Positions 43,026 through 52,011 are shown, counted from the first letter of the stretch. The stretch: DNA of 64,000 nucleotides from Pseudanabaena sp. FACHB-1998 (GCF_014696355.1 NZ_JACJQA010000003.1:248001-312000), one strand, 5' to 3'. Translations and numbers: made by a program. The notes: generated from the sequence alone by a model not told the origin.

Positions 43026-44087
43026 CTATGATGCGGAATTTTTAGTTAACTTGGCTAAGCCTTCGCCCAGAATGGCAAATAATAATAAGGCTCCTTGGAT
43101 AATTCCCGAAAGGGAAGAATCTAGGCTTAAGGATAGCGGTAATTCCAGACTGCCGACATTGAGCGAACTAAATAGAAAGGCGATCGGCAAAATTAAAAAT
43201 GGATTGTAATTAACCAGCATCACCACCAAGAGAGCAAGAAATCCCAAATTACTGGAAATATTGGGAATCAAGCGATGGAATACGGCTACTACTTGCAAAG
43301 ATCCTGCAATTCCTGCAAAAGCACCACAGATCGCAAAACTACTCAACATTTGGGCGATCGCAGGAATCCCCAAAACATAGGCGGCGCGTAAGTTATTACC
43401 CACTGCTTTGAGCTTCAGCCCGAAATAAGTTGCCTTAATAATTACCGTCGTGAAGATCAGCGCAACAATGGCGATCGCCAAAGCGATCGGGCTAAATTCC
43501 GTATTGCCAAAATTGGGCAGTGATAACGCATCACTAAAAGGTTCTGTGCCACTCATGGAGGCTACACCCGATCTTTTCCAAGGACCAAAAACTAGATAGA
43601 GCGCTAGCCCTTGCGTCGTAAAATTCATGCCTAGCCCTGCAAAAATTTCGCTGACCTTACCATATATATTAAGGAATCCCGCTAAAATCCCCCACAAAGC
43701 GCCGCCTAGAATGCCCGCTAATATTGCTAAGGTAATCGCGATCGCTGGTGAAAATCCTTCAGGAATCGCTCTTAACAAAAAAGTGGCGGCGATACCACCT
43801 GCGGTAATCTGTCCTTCAATGCCGAGGTTATAAAGCCCTGCGGTGAAGGTAAAAATCAAGCCACAGGCGGCAAGTAATAATGGACAAAGGGTGGAAATTA
43901 CTCGCGCAAAGCGATCGCTACTGCCAAAGGCTCCATTCCACATCCCCGCCGCTACTTGAACTGGTGAGGCGCTAGATAGCCAAATCACCACCGCAATAAA
44001 TAATAGGGCGATCGCAAAAGCCCCGATCCGAAAATAAGTAATTTTAGGAATCTTGGAGATTTTGGAGATCATTGGCAAACTATTCAA
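43026..44087 (-). CDS. BMP-type nucleoside ABC transporter permease 1
   Basis: 353 residues. First permease of the same importer (NupP/YufP-like): TAGLYNLGIEGQITAGGIAATFLL and GKVSEIFAGLGMNF are family segments. Its start overlaps the ATPase stop by eight bases. Both permeases are of the small-molecule importer fold with many glycine-rich helices. Confidence 0.9.
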   Translation of the reverse strand: MNSLPMISKISKIPKITYFRIGAFAIALLFIAVVIWLSSASPVQVAAGMWNGAFGSSDRFARVISTLCPLLLAACGLIFTFTAGLYNLGIEGQITAGGIAATFLLRAIPEGFSPAIAITLAILAGILGGALWGILAGFLNIYGKVSEIFAGLGMNFTTQGLALYLVFGPWKRSGVASMSGTEPFSDALSLPNFGNTEFSPIALAIAIVALIFTTVIIKATYFGLKLKAVGNNLRAAYVLGIPAIAQMLSSFAICGAFAGIAGSLQVVAVFHRLIPNISSNLGFLALLVVMLVNYNPFLILPIAFLFSSLNVGSLELPLSLSLDSSLSGIIQGALLLFAILGEGLAKLTKNSAS

Positions 44088-45624
44088 ACTTCCCTCCGAT
44101 CGCTTGTCCTAGCCTATCTACACTCAGATTTTTTGCATCCATCGGTTGCGATACCTTGCCGCCACTAAATACCAAAATGCGATCGCTATATTGCAAAATC
44201 TCATCTAAATCAGAAGAGATAAAGAAAATCATCATACCCTTTTCGCAACGCTCCATCATTTGTTTCCAAATCCATAGGGAAGACTCAATATCTAATCCCC
44301 TTGTCGGTTGTTCCATTAACAGCAAATTTAAATAATCAGGCAATAAAGAAATTTGGGTACGTTGCTGATTACCACCCGATAGCCGCTCCACCTTAGACGC
44401 AGGCTTACCACGAATGTTAAACTTCTCAATCGCTTGATGCGTAACTTGGCGCGTCTCACTCCAATTAATAAATATACCTGATTGCGAAATAGAACTAGCT
44501 TGGCGGAGCATAAAATGCTCTTGAATCGAGAGTCCCCGAATTAAGCCATCCTGCAAGCGATCGGCAGGCAAATAGGCGATTCCTGCTTTGAGAAATTGCC
44601 GATAGGGTCGGTGAGTCATATCTAAATCACCGATGCGAATTGTGCCAGTTTTGGGCTTCAGCAATCCCGCACAGGCGAGTAAAAGTAACTGCTGCCCATT
44701 CCCTTCTAAACCCGCCAGTCCAATGATTTCTCCAGACTTCACCGTTAACTTATCGAGCTGCAAACTTAGGCGATCGCCTTCAATAAGCAAATCATGAATA
44801 CTTAAGGCAATTTCTGACTCCTCTAATTTACCCTCATGCTTTGCAGGAAGTGCCATTTCGCGCCCAAACATCATATCTACCAAAGACGCAGCTAACTCTG
44901 CGGAATCCCTTCCTTTTATCTCAGATTCTCCTACGACTTCGCCCTGACGCATCACCATCAGGCGATCGCATAGTTCCTCTACATCCTCTAATTTATGGGA
45001 CACAAAAATAATTGACTTGCCTTCAGAAGCTAATTGCTTCACCGCTTTAAATAAAGCCGTTTTTTGAGAAGCGGAAATACCCGTAGTTGGCTCATCCAGA
45101 ATTAAGGTTTGCACCCCCAGCGATAATAAGCGCAAAATTTCTAGCTGTTGCCGTTCGCCGACAGTGAGATTTTCGAGGCGATCGCTAGGATGCAAATCAA
45201 AGCCAAAAGCTGCGGCAAGTTGTTGCAGTTCTCGCGTTAGCTGTTGGCGATTAATTTGGTTGGCTTTTTTTACTGGATTTCGGCGCTCTTGTTTAGCCTG
45301 TTGCTTTGCTAAGATACTCCGCCCTGCCATGAAATTATCGAGTACTGAGAGGGAAGGAAAGTCCAAAGGATCTTGGTGTAACATCCCAATACCCGCACAA
45401 ATGGCATCCGCAGGAGTTTTAATCTCAACCTCAGTTCCATTTAATAGAATTCTGCCACTATCCTTGGTAATGAAACCACTCAGGATTTTAGAGAGAGTGC
45501 TTTTGCCAGCACCATTTTCGCCTAAAATCCCGTAAACACTTCCTGCCTCAACGGTCATTGAGATATCGTGATTAGCGCGGACATTACCAAAGGATTTAGA
45601 GATGTGGCAGAGTTCAACTTTCAT
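44080..45624 (-). CDS. BMP-type nucleoside ABC transporter ATPase, tandem nucleotide-binding domains
   Basis: 514 residues with two ABC domains. Domain 1 has the P-loop GENGAGKSTL (about 33-42), signature LTVGERQQLEIL and Walker B TLILDEPT. Domain 2 is less canonical: GLEGNGQQLLL stands where a P-loop should be and LSGGNQQRTQ is the signature, the usual state in this family. Starts two bases after the BMP gene stop. Confidence 0.93.
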   Translation of the reverse strand: MKVELCHISKSFGNVRANHDISMTVEAGSVYGILGENGAGKSTLSKILSGFITKDSGRILLNGTEVEIKTPADAICAGIGMLHQDPLDFPSLSVLDNFMAGRSILAKQQAKQERRNPVKKANQINRQQLTRELQQLAAAFGFDLHPSDRLENLTVGERQQLEILRLLSLGVQTLILDEPTTGISASQKTALFKAVKQLASEGKSIIFVSHKLEDVEELCDRLMVMRQGEVVGESEIKGRDSAELAASLVDMMFGREMALPAKHEGKLEESEIALSIHDLLIEGDRLSLQLDKLTVKSGEIIGLAGLEGNGQQLLLLACAGLLKPKTGTIRIGDLDMTHRPYRQFLKAGIAYLPADRLQDGLIRGLSIQEHFMLRQASSISQSGIFINWSETRQVTHQAIEKFNIRGKPASKVERLSGGNQQRTQISLLPDYLNLLLMEQPTRGLDIESSLWIWKQMMERCEKGMMIFFISSDLDEILQYSDRILVFSGGKVSQPMDAKNLSVDRLGQAIGGKFE

Positions 45625-45626
45625 GG

Positions 45627-46883
45627 TTATTTGGTAGCGCCTTCAATACCTTGTAAGAGTTGGGTGAAGTACCAAATCTGTTGTGGGGTAGCCGTTTCAC
45701 CTTCTTTAAGGAAAGGAGTCCCATCTTGATAATTGAGAGGTCCTTTATAAAGATTAATTGTGCGATCGCCCAATCCCTTAATAAATTCCGTAAGGATCTT
45801 ATCATTCTCAGGAGTCAAAGCCTTACCCTTCTCAAAGCCCACGGCGGAAGTGTCAGGATTATTTAAATCTTTCCAATTTGGCTCTGCGGAGATAAATTCA
45901 CCAGTAAATTTACCTTCCTTCACTTTTTTGATCTGATCGAGATAGGCGGGACCCCAGTTGTAGTAGGGAACGCCAACACAAATGTCAGGAGCAAGATTAC
46001 AACCTGTTTTGAGATCGTAATGCACAAACTTAACCTTCTTACCAGCCTCAGCAGCTTTCTTGCCTTGAACCGAAACTTCGGGAGTATCAATCCCTGACAT
46101 GACCACATCAAAACCATTGTTATAGAAGTCATCAGCCACCTTGGTCGGATCAAGGGTCTGTCCCGGAATATTGAACCAGAAACCAATCCAAACCACTTTG
46201 AACTTCAAATCTTCAGGATTTTTCTTGCGATAGGTTTGCCAGCAGTACTTAGCCCCTAAATAGCTAGCAGAAGCCAATCGGCGCGTTTCATCGTTAATTA
46301 AGGGGCCCACATAGCCAATTTTGCCCAATTCAGAACTGAGCGCCGCCGAGCAACCCGCAATCATTTTGCCATACTCGATCTGAGGCATCACATTGCCTAG
46401 ATTTTTTTGATTTTTAAAATTCTTTCCTTCTTTCCATGCGTAATCACCACTGGAATGAATGACCGAAACATTGGGATGTTTTTTTGCTGTTTCTAATGCA
46501 TCATCCTTAAAGTCATCGGAATTGAAAATTATGAGCTTTGCACCCTTAGCAATCAAGTCATCAGCCACCTGTGAAGCCTTCACATTAGGGCGATCGCCGG
46601 GGTTAACCTTATCCACATAATCAAACTGAATTCCCGTTTGCTTTTCCATTACATACTTAGTTGCTTCGTAATGCGCCTGATTCCAACCAGAGTCATTCTT
46701 AGGACCCACCAAGATCATTGCGGATTTAAACTCTTTAGAAGCATCGGCACTTACCGAAGGTGCGGCAGAAGGCGTTGTAGGGGTCGGACTGTTACAAGCA
46801 CCAGCCATAATTCCTACTAAAGCCGCAGTCCACAAATATTTAGTGGAAACTATAGAAGCAATTCTATTGATTATTTTTCCCAT
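45627..46883 (-). CDS. BMP family nucleoside-binding lipoprotein
   Basis: 418 residues, the substrate-binding component of the importer. Signal peptide with lipobox MAGAC (acylated Cys near 31), followed by a Ser/Thr/Pro-rich linker and BMP-domain segments (AMILVGPKNDSGWNQAHYEATKYV, NVSVIHSSGDYAWKEGKN, EYGKMIAGCSAALSSELGKIGYVGP). The family binds purine nucleosides in several bacteria (Med/PnrA/BmpA). First gene of the four-gene operon; operator-like inverted repeat 85 bases upstream. Confidence 0.92.
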   Translation of the reverse strand: MGKIINRIASIVSTKYLWTAALVGIMAGACNSPTPTTPSAAPSVSADASKEFKSAMILVGPKNDSGWNQAHYEATKYVMEKQTGIQFDYVDKVNPGDRPNVKASQVADDLIAKGAKLIIFNSDDFKDDALETAKKHPNVSVIHSSGDYAWKEGKNFKNQKNLGNVMPQIEYGKMIAGCSAALSSELGKIGYVGPLINDETRRLASASYLGAKYCWQTYRKKNPEDLKFKVVWIGFWFNIPGQTLDPTKVADDFYNNGFDVVMSGIDTPEVSVQGKKAAEAGKKVKFVHYDLKTGCNLAPDICVGVPYYNWGPAYLDQIKKVKEGKFTGEFISAEPNWKDLNNPDTSAVGFEKGKALTPENDKILTEFIKGLGDRTINLYKGPLNYQDGTPFLKEGETATPQQIWYFTQLLQGIEGATK

Positions 46884-46967
46884 GGATTATTTTAATTAGA
46901 TTTTTAGATCCTGACAAAAGAAGACTGAGTTTAGATAATACTTTGATTACACCAAGTTTAATGCTAA

Positions 46968-46997
46968 TTTCGTAAGGTGTAGGTACACTTTACGAAA
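46968..46997. promoter_or_regulatory. 30-bp inverted repeat upstream of the BMP operon
   Basis: TTTCGTAAGGTGTA and TACACTTTACGAAA pair with only G-U-type differences around a central GG, 85 bases upstream of the BMP start. The spacing and symmetry suit a repressor operator in the operon's promoter region. No known box matched; it could also be an unrelated small repeat. Confidence 0.5.
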
Positions 46998-47224
46998 CTG
47001 GAAGTAAGGCTCCCGCAGATTTTTACTTTTTATATCTAATGGCGCTTTGCTCCTGCATCACTGCCTATAAACTGTTGTAAAAAGCATTTGATTATACTTT
47101 TTTCATTTAAGGCGATCGCTTTAGGAGCAAAGGTATTAAAGATTACATTCCGAAAGGCTTCAAGGAAGAGAATTAGGTTGATTTATGGGACAATTCTCTT
47201 TTTGAGTTTTACAATCTTGTGCGG

Positions 47225-47273
47225 AGAAATATTTTTAAAAGCGGCGATTTGCGCCGCTTTTAAAAATATTTCT
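47225..47273. repeat. Perfect hairpin before the GST gene
   Basis: Arms of 22 bp (47225-47246 and 47252-47273) with an ATTTG loop. Not at a gene end; probably one of the dispersed palindromes. Confidence 0.65.
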
Positions 47274-47325
47274 GGATTTTAGTTAAGCGCAAAGCGCTGT
47301 AGTAGGTAGACGTTAGATTTTATTT

Positions 47326-48042
47326 ATGAGATTCTCAATTCTTTATTCATTTAGACGATGTCCCTATGCAATTCGCGCCAGAATGGCGTTAGCCTATGCT
47401 GGTATAGCCTATGAATTGCGGGAGATTACTCTCAAAAACAAGCCAAAGGAAATGTTGGAAATTTCTCCTAAAGGAACAACTCCTGTAATGCAAGTATTTG
47501 AGAATTTTGATCAGGAGGGGGCGGCGTTTAAGGTTTTAGAAGAAAGTTTAGATATTATGCAGTGGGCGATTCAACATAATGATCCTGAGAACTGGAAGGA
47601 TTTGTCCGCTACTTCCTTAGAAGTTACCCAGAGGCTTATTAATTCTAACGATCGCGAATTTAAGCAAGCCCTCGATCGCTACAAATATCCCAATCGCTAC
47701 CCAGAGCGATCGCAAGAATCCTATCGGCCACAGGCGGCGGAGTTTTTACAGGTTCTAGAATCCCAACTTCAGGGAAATAATAATTTCTTGCCTAACTTCT
47801 CAAATAATTTTCTGGTAAGCGATCGTCAAACCTTAGCTGATGTTGCCATATTTCCGTTTGTGAGGCAGTTTGCCTATGTGGATATCAATTGGTTCCTTGC
47901 GAGTCCCTATCCTCATTTGCAACAGTGGCTAAAATGGCATGAGGAGAGCCAGCTTTTTGAACTTGTCATGCAAAAATTTCCCGTATGGACTCCCGATCAA
48001 GAATCGCCAATATTGTTAGGACATAAACACCAAATATTGTGA
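47326..48042 (+). CDS. Glutathione S-transferase family protein
   Basis: 238 residues. N-terminal thioredoxin-like domain with FRRCPYAIRARMALAYAGI (about 9-27; C12 a candidate active Cys as in omega-class GSTs) and TTPVMQVF. The C-terminal helical domain includes LADVAIFPFVRQFAYVDINWF. No partner gene is adjacent; the function in detoxification is inferred from family only. Confidence 0.85.
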   Translation: MRFSILYSFRRCPYAIRARMALAYAGIAYELREITLKNKPKEMLEISPKGTTPVMQVFENFDQEGAAFKVLEESLDIMQWAIQHNDPENWKDLSATSLEVTQRLINSNDREFKQALDRYKYPNRYPERSQESYRPQAAEFLQVLESQLQGNNNFLPNFSNNFLVSDRQTLADVAIFPFVRQFAYVDINWFLASPYPHLQQWLKWHEESQLFELVMQKFPVWTPDQESPILLGHKHQIL

Positions 48043-48055
48043 GGTCGATAGGACA

Positions 48056-48130
48056 ACCCCAAAACCAAGGATTAGCTGTGCGGCGCTTCGTGCCACACAG
48101 CTAATCCTTGGGTGGAAAGAGCGTAGGCAT
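48056..48130 (+). repeat. Palindromic element, partial family C
   Basis: The stem 48065-48111 (23 bp with a mismatch) is followed by TGGGTGGAAAGAGCGTAGGC, which recalls the GGGTGGGAAGGGAGTAG end of family C. The left side does not show the CTACTCCC end. It follows the GST stop and may terminate that gene. Confidence 0.65.
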
Positions 48131-48136
48131 CACGAT

Positions 48137-48481
48137 TTAACGTAATTGGTTAGAGCGATGATAGTCGTAATCAGTTGAACGATAGATAGACTGGTGTTGC
48201 TGTTGATAGAAGAGCTCTTCAATCCAGATGCGTACTTCTTCTTCAGAACCAAAGGTTGCTGAGCGATTGGTATTAGGGTCATAGACGCGCCAGTAGGGCT
48301 TACCCGAACGGGCTTGGAGTTGCCAGACCTTTATTTCAGATTGGGAAGTAAAATATTCAGCTATTTTTTGTCCTAGTCTTTTGAGAGATTCCATGAGGCT
48401 ATAATTCTGTGGTAGAGGCGTTTCATTATTGAGATTGAGTGCTTGAGGTTCCAATGGAGATGAAGTTAAGGGCGTATTCAT
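48137..48481 (-). CDS. Hypothetical protein with WRVYDPNTNR motif
   Basis: 114 residues. The C-terminal 60 residues (SEIKVWQLQARSGKPYWRVYDPNTNRSATFGSEEEVRIWIEELFYQQQ) look like a small domain found in many cyanobacterial hypothetical proteins. The N-terminus is Pro/Ser/Leu-rich and likely disordered. Its leader runs into the 13-bp repeat array, so that array may regulate it. Confidence 0.65.
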   Translation of the reverse strand: MNTPLTSSPLEPQALNLNNETPLPQNYSLMESLKRLGQKIAEYFTSQSEIKVWQLQARSGKPYWRVYDPNTNRSATFGSEEEVRIWIEELFYQQQHQSIYRSTDYDYHRSNQLR

Positions 48482-48564
48482 GGCGGTTAGTGAAGTAGTT
48501 TGTTGTGAATAACCAAATAGTAGAGTAATCGCATTTTCTTCACATCACCCGTCTCGACTCAGTA

Positions 48565-48653
48565 GATTGGTTTATCCGATTGGTTCATCCAATCGGATAA
48601 ACCAATCGGATAAACCAAGTGGATGAATCAATCGGATGAACCAATCGATAAAA
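48565..48653. repeat. Array of 13-bp repeats, CCAATCGGATRAA type
   Basis: Five units on the plus strand (48589-48601, 48602-48614, 48615-48627, 48628-48640, 48641-48653) and one full plus a partial unit on the minus strand (48571-48583, from 48565), with mirror symmetry near 48587. Units differ only at the last bases or one central base. It lies in the divergent gap, 84 bases past the 48481 start and 108 bases before the 48762 start. Probably a multi-site regulator binding array. Confidence 0.75.
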
Positions 48654-48733
48654 AATTACCTGCGATCGCGGGAATTGCGAAAAGCCTAATATCCATGATG
48701 CTAATCACAACCCAAATTAAACTTTCTATCAAC

Positions 48734-48759
48734 ATTGGAGATACATATTGGAGATACCT
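48734..48759 (+). promoter_or_regulatory. Duplicated ribosome-binding site
   Basis: The 13-bp unit ATTGGAGATACAT/CT is tandemly repeated (48734-48746 and 48747-48759), so GGAG appears twice before the ATG at 48762. The second copy has the right spacing (8 bases). Confidence 0.65.
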
Positions 48760-48761
48760 AT

Positions 48762-49004
48762 ATGCAGAATGTCGCAACTCCCGATCCGCTGATCTTTAGA
48801 CAAGCAAATCCCAGAACTTCATCGATCAGGAAAGCTAAACACAATCAAAACAACGAGCTTGAAATATGCTTAATAACCTTTGTGCGTAGAGCCTTAGACG
48901 CAACAACCAAAGGTGATTACTCGATCTATACATCACTGTCAATCCTTGATCATGCATGGACTGCCCAAAAGTTAATATGGAGTCTGCGCGAACATCAGGA
49001 CTAG
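48762..49004 (+). CDS. Small protein upstream of a histidine kinase
   Basis: 80 residues; the ATG at 48762 is chosen over the TTG at 48735 because of the doubled GGAG site. Helical C-terminal half (NNELEICLITFVRRALDATTKGDYSIYTSLSILDHAWTAQKLIWSLREHQD in outline), no known motif. The kinase gene follows 39 bases later on the same strand, so they are probably cotranscribed. Not recognised; could be a regulator or adaptor of the kinase. Confidence 0.6.
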   Translation: MQNVATPDPLIFRQANPRTSSIRKAKHNQNNELEICLITFVRRALDATTKGDYSIYTSLSILDHAWTAQKLIWSLREHQD

Positions 49005-49043
49005 GATTATCAAGGCATAAGCTCAGAAATCACAGGAATTGAT

Positions 49044-50444
49044 ATGAGGTTGATTCGCCCTTTTCAACGATTTATTAAAAGATTGACTTTGCCAAGCCAA
49101 ATCAACAGCGTATCCTCTGAATTTTTGGCATGGCGACAGCAATTTTTTATCGAGCGACTTCAATTACTTGCTTGGGTAGTTTGGATCGTTTTAATTTTGG
49201 TGACGCTTTTAAACCTGACGGTGGTAATTCCTAGCCTGAATGGCACTGGCGATCCCAAGCTCATGTTTAGCTATGCAAGGACACAAAATTATTTGGAACG
49301 TGCGCTTAGCCAAGTAATTTGTTTTTCAATAGGTCTATTAATTTGCCGATCACCTTGGATTCATCGAGCGCCAGTCAAAGTGTTTTTGATATTTAATGCA
49401 CTGGTTCTTTTGCCTTCCCAAATTCAAGCCGCCTTGTATGGTGGAATTAGTCTGGATAGTGAGGTTTGGTTAATTTTCTATCCCTTGCAAGCATTCCTAA
49501 TTCCTGTCCATTGGCGTTTGCAAGTGCTTTGTCAGGCTGTGCCTTTGGTATATTTTCTGATTGGCTTTATTTTCGGTTTACGAGATCCCTTTATCAGTCT
49601 ATTACCGCCCTATGTCGTTACAGGGCTGTATACCCTCGTAATTTGTGCAGTTGCGGATGCGGGAGCTTTTCTATTCGAGCGATCGCGTAAGCGTGAAATG
49701 GAACTCAGACAGCAGTTACGTGCTTTTATCCATGCCGTATCCCACGATTTACGCAATCCTGTCTTAGGTGCGGTGATGACCCTCAAAAGCTTTCTAAAAC
49801 CATCAGAATCAATGGCAATGATTCCACAGGAATTATTAGAACAAATGATTGACAGTGGCGAACGTCAGGTTGAGTTAGTGAATACGCTTTTAGAAACCCA
49901 TAATACTGAGTTACGGGGAATTGTGATTCATCCACAATCTATTTTATTACATGAATTAGTGGCAAGTATTCTCCAAGATTTTCAGCCCTTTTTTCAGCAG
50001 CATAAAACTTCTATTAATAATGTTATCCCCCCTAATCTGCCCTCGATTTATGTTGATTCTCTCCAATTTCGGCGCGTCTACGAAAACTTAATTTCTAATG
50101 CGCTGAAATATAATCGCACAGGATTACAAATAACCCTAGATGCGGAAACCTTTGCAAGTAAACGGCAAACTAAAAAGTTGTTAGGTAAATCTAAAAACTC
50201 AGAAACAATAACTTGGATGCGTTGCACCGTCAGTGATAACGGTGTCGGTATTCCTCCCGAACAATGCGATCGCCTCTTTGATTTATACAGTCGTGGTCGT
50301 GACCAAAGGCGATCGCTCAGTCTTGGTTTAGGACTGTATATGTGTCGTCAGATTATCTGCGCCCACGGTGGTGAAATTGGGGTCATCAGTAGCCCCGAAA
50401 AAGGTTCGACATTTTGGTTCACCGTTCCCATTGTCCAAAATTAG
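49044..50444 (+). CDS. Membrane sensor histidine kinase
   Basis: 466 residues: ~6 N-terminal membrane helices (about 40-62, 88-100, 112-130, 140-160, 165-180, 190-210), short linker, HisKA with H234 in AVSHDLRNPVLG, and an HATPase domain with the N box near SLQFRRVYENLISNALKYN and G boxes DNGVGIP and LGLGLYMCRQII. No periplasmic sensor domain is evident, so the membrane helices probably sense. No response regulator gene is adjacent. Preceded by a small gene that may be part of the system. Confidence 0.9.
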   Translation: MRLIRPFQRFIKRLTLPSQINSVSSEFLAWRQQFFIERLQLLAWVVWIVLILVTLLNLTVVIPSLNGTGDPKLMFSYARTQNYLERALSQVICFSIGLLICRSPWIHRAPVKVFLIFNALVLLPSQIQAALYGGISLDSEVWLIFYPLQAFLIPVHWRLQVLCQAVPLVYFLIGFIFGLRDPFISLLPPYVVTGLYTLVICAVADAGAFLFERSRKREMELRQQLRAFIHAVSHDLRNPVLGAVMTLKSFLKPSESMAMIPQELLEQMIDSGERQVELVNTLLETHNTELRGIVIHPQSILLHELVASILQDFQPFFQQHKTSINNVIPPNLPSIYVDSLQFRRVYENLISNALKYNRTGLQITLDAETFASKRQTKKLLGKSKNSETITWMRCTVSDNGVGIPPEQCDRLFDLYSRGRDQRRSLSLGLGLYMCRQIICAHGGEIGVISSPEKGSTFWFTVPIVQN

Positions 50445-50473
50445 GATAGGCATTGCTTTGCGCCGCCTATCCT
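50443..50473 (+). terminator. Short hairpin after the kinase gene
   Basis: AGGATAGG/CCTATCCT outer stem; weak inner pairing. Overlaps the kinase stop. Confidence 0.5.
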
Positions 50474-50499
50474 CTGTCTAAAAATTACAAATAACTACC

Positions 50500-51291
50500 A
50501 TGAATATCCATTCAACTAATCATCAATCCATCCATTCTGCTACCCATAGAAATATTCGACTCGCACTATTTTGGGCAGTCTTAGGCGGATTCGGAACCCT
50601 CGCAGGATTTCCCTATATTTTGTCACTCATCCCCCCATCGGCAACTCCACCCGTTCCCTTACCAATTTTGGCGATCGCTGGTGCGATTCAGTCGGGAGTA
50701 TTAATGTTCTTTTTAAGCTGGATCGGTTTGCGTTTAGGGCGATCGCTTGGACTAGATACTCCCTTTGCTCGCGCCTTGGTCTATGGCGCAAAATTACCCA
50801 GAGTCTCAAAAGCAGGACTAAGACTATCTCTAGTTAGTGGCCTTCTCGGCGGCGCAATTTTAGTGATTCTTGCTTTATTGTTTCAGCCTCTCATGCCCCA
50901 GACATCTGTATCTACTTCCTTAAATATCGATCTCTGGAAACGATTGCTAGCAGCTTTCTATGGCGGAATTACGGAAGAGATTCTCCTACGCTTATTTTTA
51001 ATGACTCTGATTACTTGGGTACTTTGGAAAAGTGGCTTGAGAACGAAAAATCATCCTGCAAAATTAGCTTTCTGGATCGCGATCGCGGCGGCGGCTTTAA
51101 TCTTTGCGATCGCCCATTTACCAGTTGCCGTAACCATCTGGACATTAACCCCGATTGTGATTATCCGCACGATTTTACTCAATTCTTTGCTAGGTGTTGC
51201 CTTTGGCTATCTCTACTGGCGTTGGGGATTGGAATATGCAATTTTCTCTCACTTTCTCGCTGGGCTAGTTTTACATGGTATCGGTGGATAA
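50500..51291 (+). CDS. CPBP family intramembrane metalloprotease
   Basis: 263 residues, ~7 membrane helices. The Abi/CAAX-like motifs are present: EEILLR (motif 1; metal ligand and base, about 153-158), FAIAH (motif 2) and FSHFLAGLVLH (motif 3). Bacterial CPBP proteins often confer bacteriocin immunity or process prenylated peptides. Ends near the accessory region that begins at 51.3 kb. Its target is unknown. Confidence 0.88.
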   Translation: MNIHSTNHQSIHSATHRNIRLALFWAVLGGFGTLAGFPYILSLIPPSATPPVPLPILAIAGAIQSGVLMFFLSWIGLRLGRSLGLDTPFARALVYGAKLPRVSKAGLRLSLVSGLLGGAILVILALLFQPLMPQTSVSTSLNIDLWKRLLAAFYGGITEEILLRLFLMTLITWVLWKSGLRTKNHPAKLAFWIAIAAAALIFAIAHLPVAVTIWTLTPIVIIRTILLNSLLGVAFGYLYWRWGLEYAIFSHFLAGLVLHGIGG

Positions 51292-51303
51292 TTATGTATG
51301 GTA

Positions 51304-51327
51304 GGCGATCGCTGTCAATGTTACAGA
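51304..51327 (+). repeat. Direct repeat, left copy, flanking the toxin-antitoxin segment
   Basis: GGCGATCGCTGTCAATGTTA plus CAGA, identical to 52917-52940, with further similarity outside: AATGGCTGGCGCTCT against AATTGTTGTCGCTCT after a 10-11-base gap, and ATTATGTATGG against ATTTAGGATGG before. The two copies bracket two toxin-antitoxin-like pairs. Confidence 0.7.
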
Positions 51328-51400
51328 GAGGTTATAGAAAATGGCTGGCGCTCTCAATCATAATGGTTAGCTAGGTTTGTGAGAGGGCGTTGATATCTCT

Positions 51401-51766
51401 CTATTCGCTTTGCTGATAAATGCGGATACGTCCACGCTGAATTATCCAGAGATTGCCTGTGATGTTCTCACGCTGTAATCCTCCAATTAGAGTTTGAATA
51501 GCATCGGTCAAATCATCTATTGTTGCTCTATTCGGAAGTCTTAACACAGCAATTCCTTTGTATTCAGATGGAACATATTGTAGAGGGTTGCTAAAGTCTA
51601 GGTCTAGAGTCACAAGACAGCGATCTTCTGCCTGACATACTGTGATGACCGTTGGATCGGATGCTGATGTTAGTCCTTGTTCGAGTACTGTAGAGACATC
51701 ATGACCTGCTTGTTTTGGTTGATTGATTCCTCTTTGACCGATATTCTCGTCTAGTTTAAATTTCAT
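51401..51766 (-). CDS. DUF5615 family PIN-like nuclease
   Basis: 121 residues. The start MKFKLDENI and the later LVTLDLDFSNP show the acidic residues of the DUF5615 PIN-like family, thought to be RNase toxins or related nucleases. Its start overlaps the DUF433 stop by four bases. This DUF433-DUF5615 pair recurs widely in cyanobacteria and is regarded as toxin-antitoxin-like; activity has not been shown here. Confidence 0.85.
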   Translation of the reverse strand: MKFKLDENIGQRGINQPKQAGHDVSTVLEQGLTSASDPTVITVCQAEDRCLVTLDLDFSNPLQYVPSEYKGIAVLRLPNRATIDDLTDAIQTLIGGLQRENITGNLWIIQRGRIRIYQQSE

Positions 51767-52011
51767 GCTGATTGCTCAATGGGAATATCAATATAGCGAT
51801 CGCTCGACATGGCGGCTCCATAGGCAATGCAAGCATAAATGTCTTCTGGTTGCAGTTGGGGATATTCTTCTAGTAGTTCAGGGATGCTAGTGCCACTGGC
51901 TAGAAAGTCGAGAATTAGAGATACCCAAATGCGATGTCCGCGAATACAGGGTTTTCCAAAACAAATATTAGGATTAATCGAGATTCGATTTAGAAGTTCT
52001 TTTTGTTTCAT
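51763..52011 (-). CDS. DUF433 family protein (antitoxin-like)
   Basis: 82 residues. The HTH-like DUF433 pattern is visible: GKPCIRGHRIWVSLILDFLASGTSIPELLEEYPQLQPEDIYACIAYGA in outline. It precedes and overlaps the DUF5615 gene in the typical order for this pair and would act as the antitoxin or repressor. Confidence 0.87.
   Translation of the reverse strand: MKQKELLNRISINPNICFGKPCIRGHRIWVSLILDFLASGTSIPELLEEYPQLQPEDIYACIAYGAAMSSDRYIDIPIEQSA

Larger units (their letters stand above)
46884..47325. other. Divergent gap between BMP operon and GST gene
   Basis: Contains the operator-like inverted repeat 46968-46997 and the hairpin 47225-47273. The rest shows no clear gene; a weak 64-codon frame at 47088-47282 overlaps the hairpin and is not supported. 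Confidence 0.6.

Noticed and set aside
47088-47282. 64-codon frame in the BMP-GST gap
   Set aside because: It runs through a perfect hairpin (47225-47273) and has a composition like non-coding AT-rich sequence.
48565-48653. CRISPR-like array
   Set aside because: The 13-bp units are contiguous with no spacers, so this is a tandem regulatory-type repeat rather than CRISPR.
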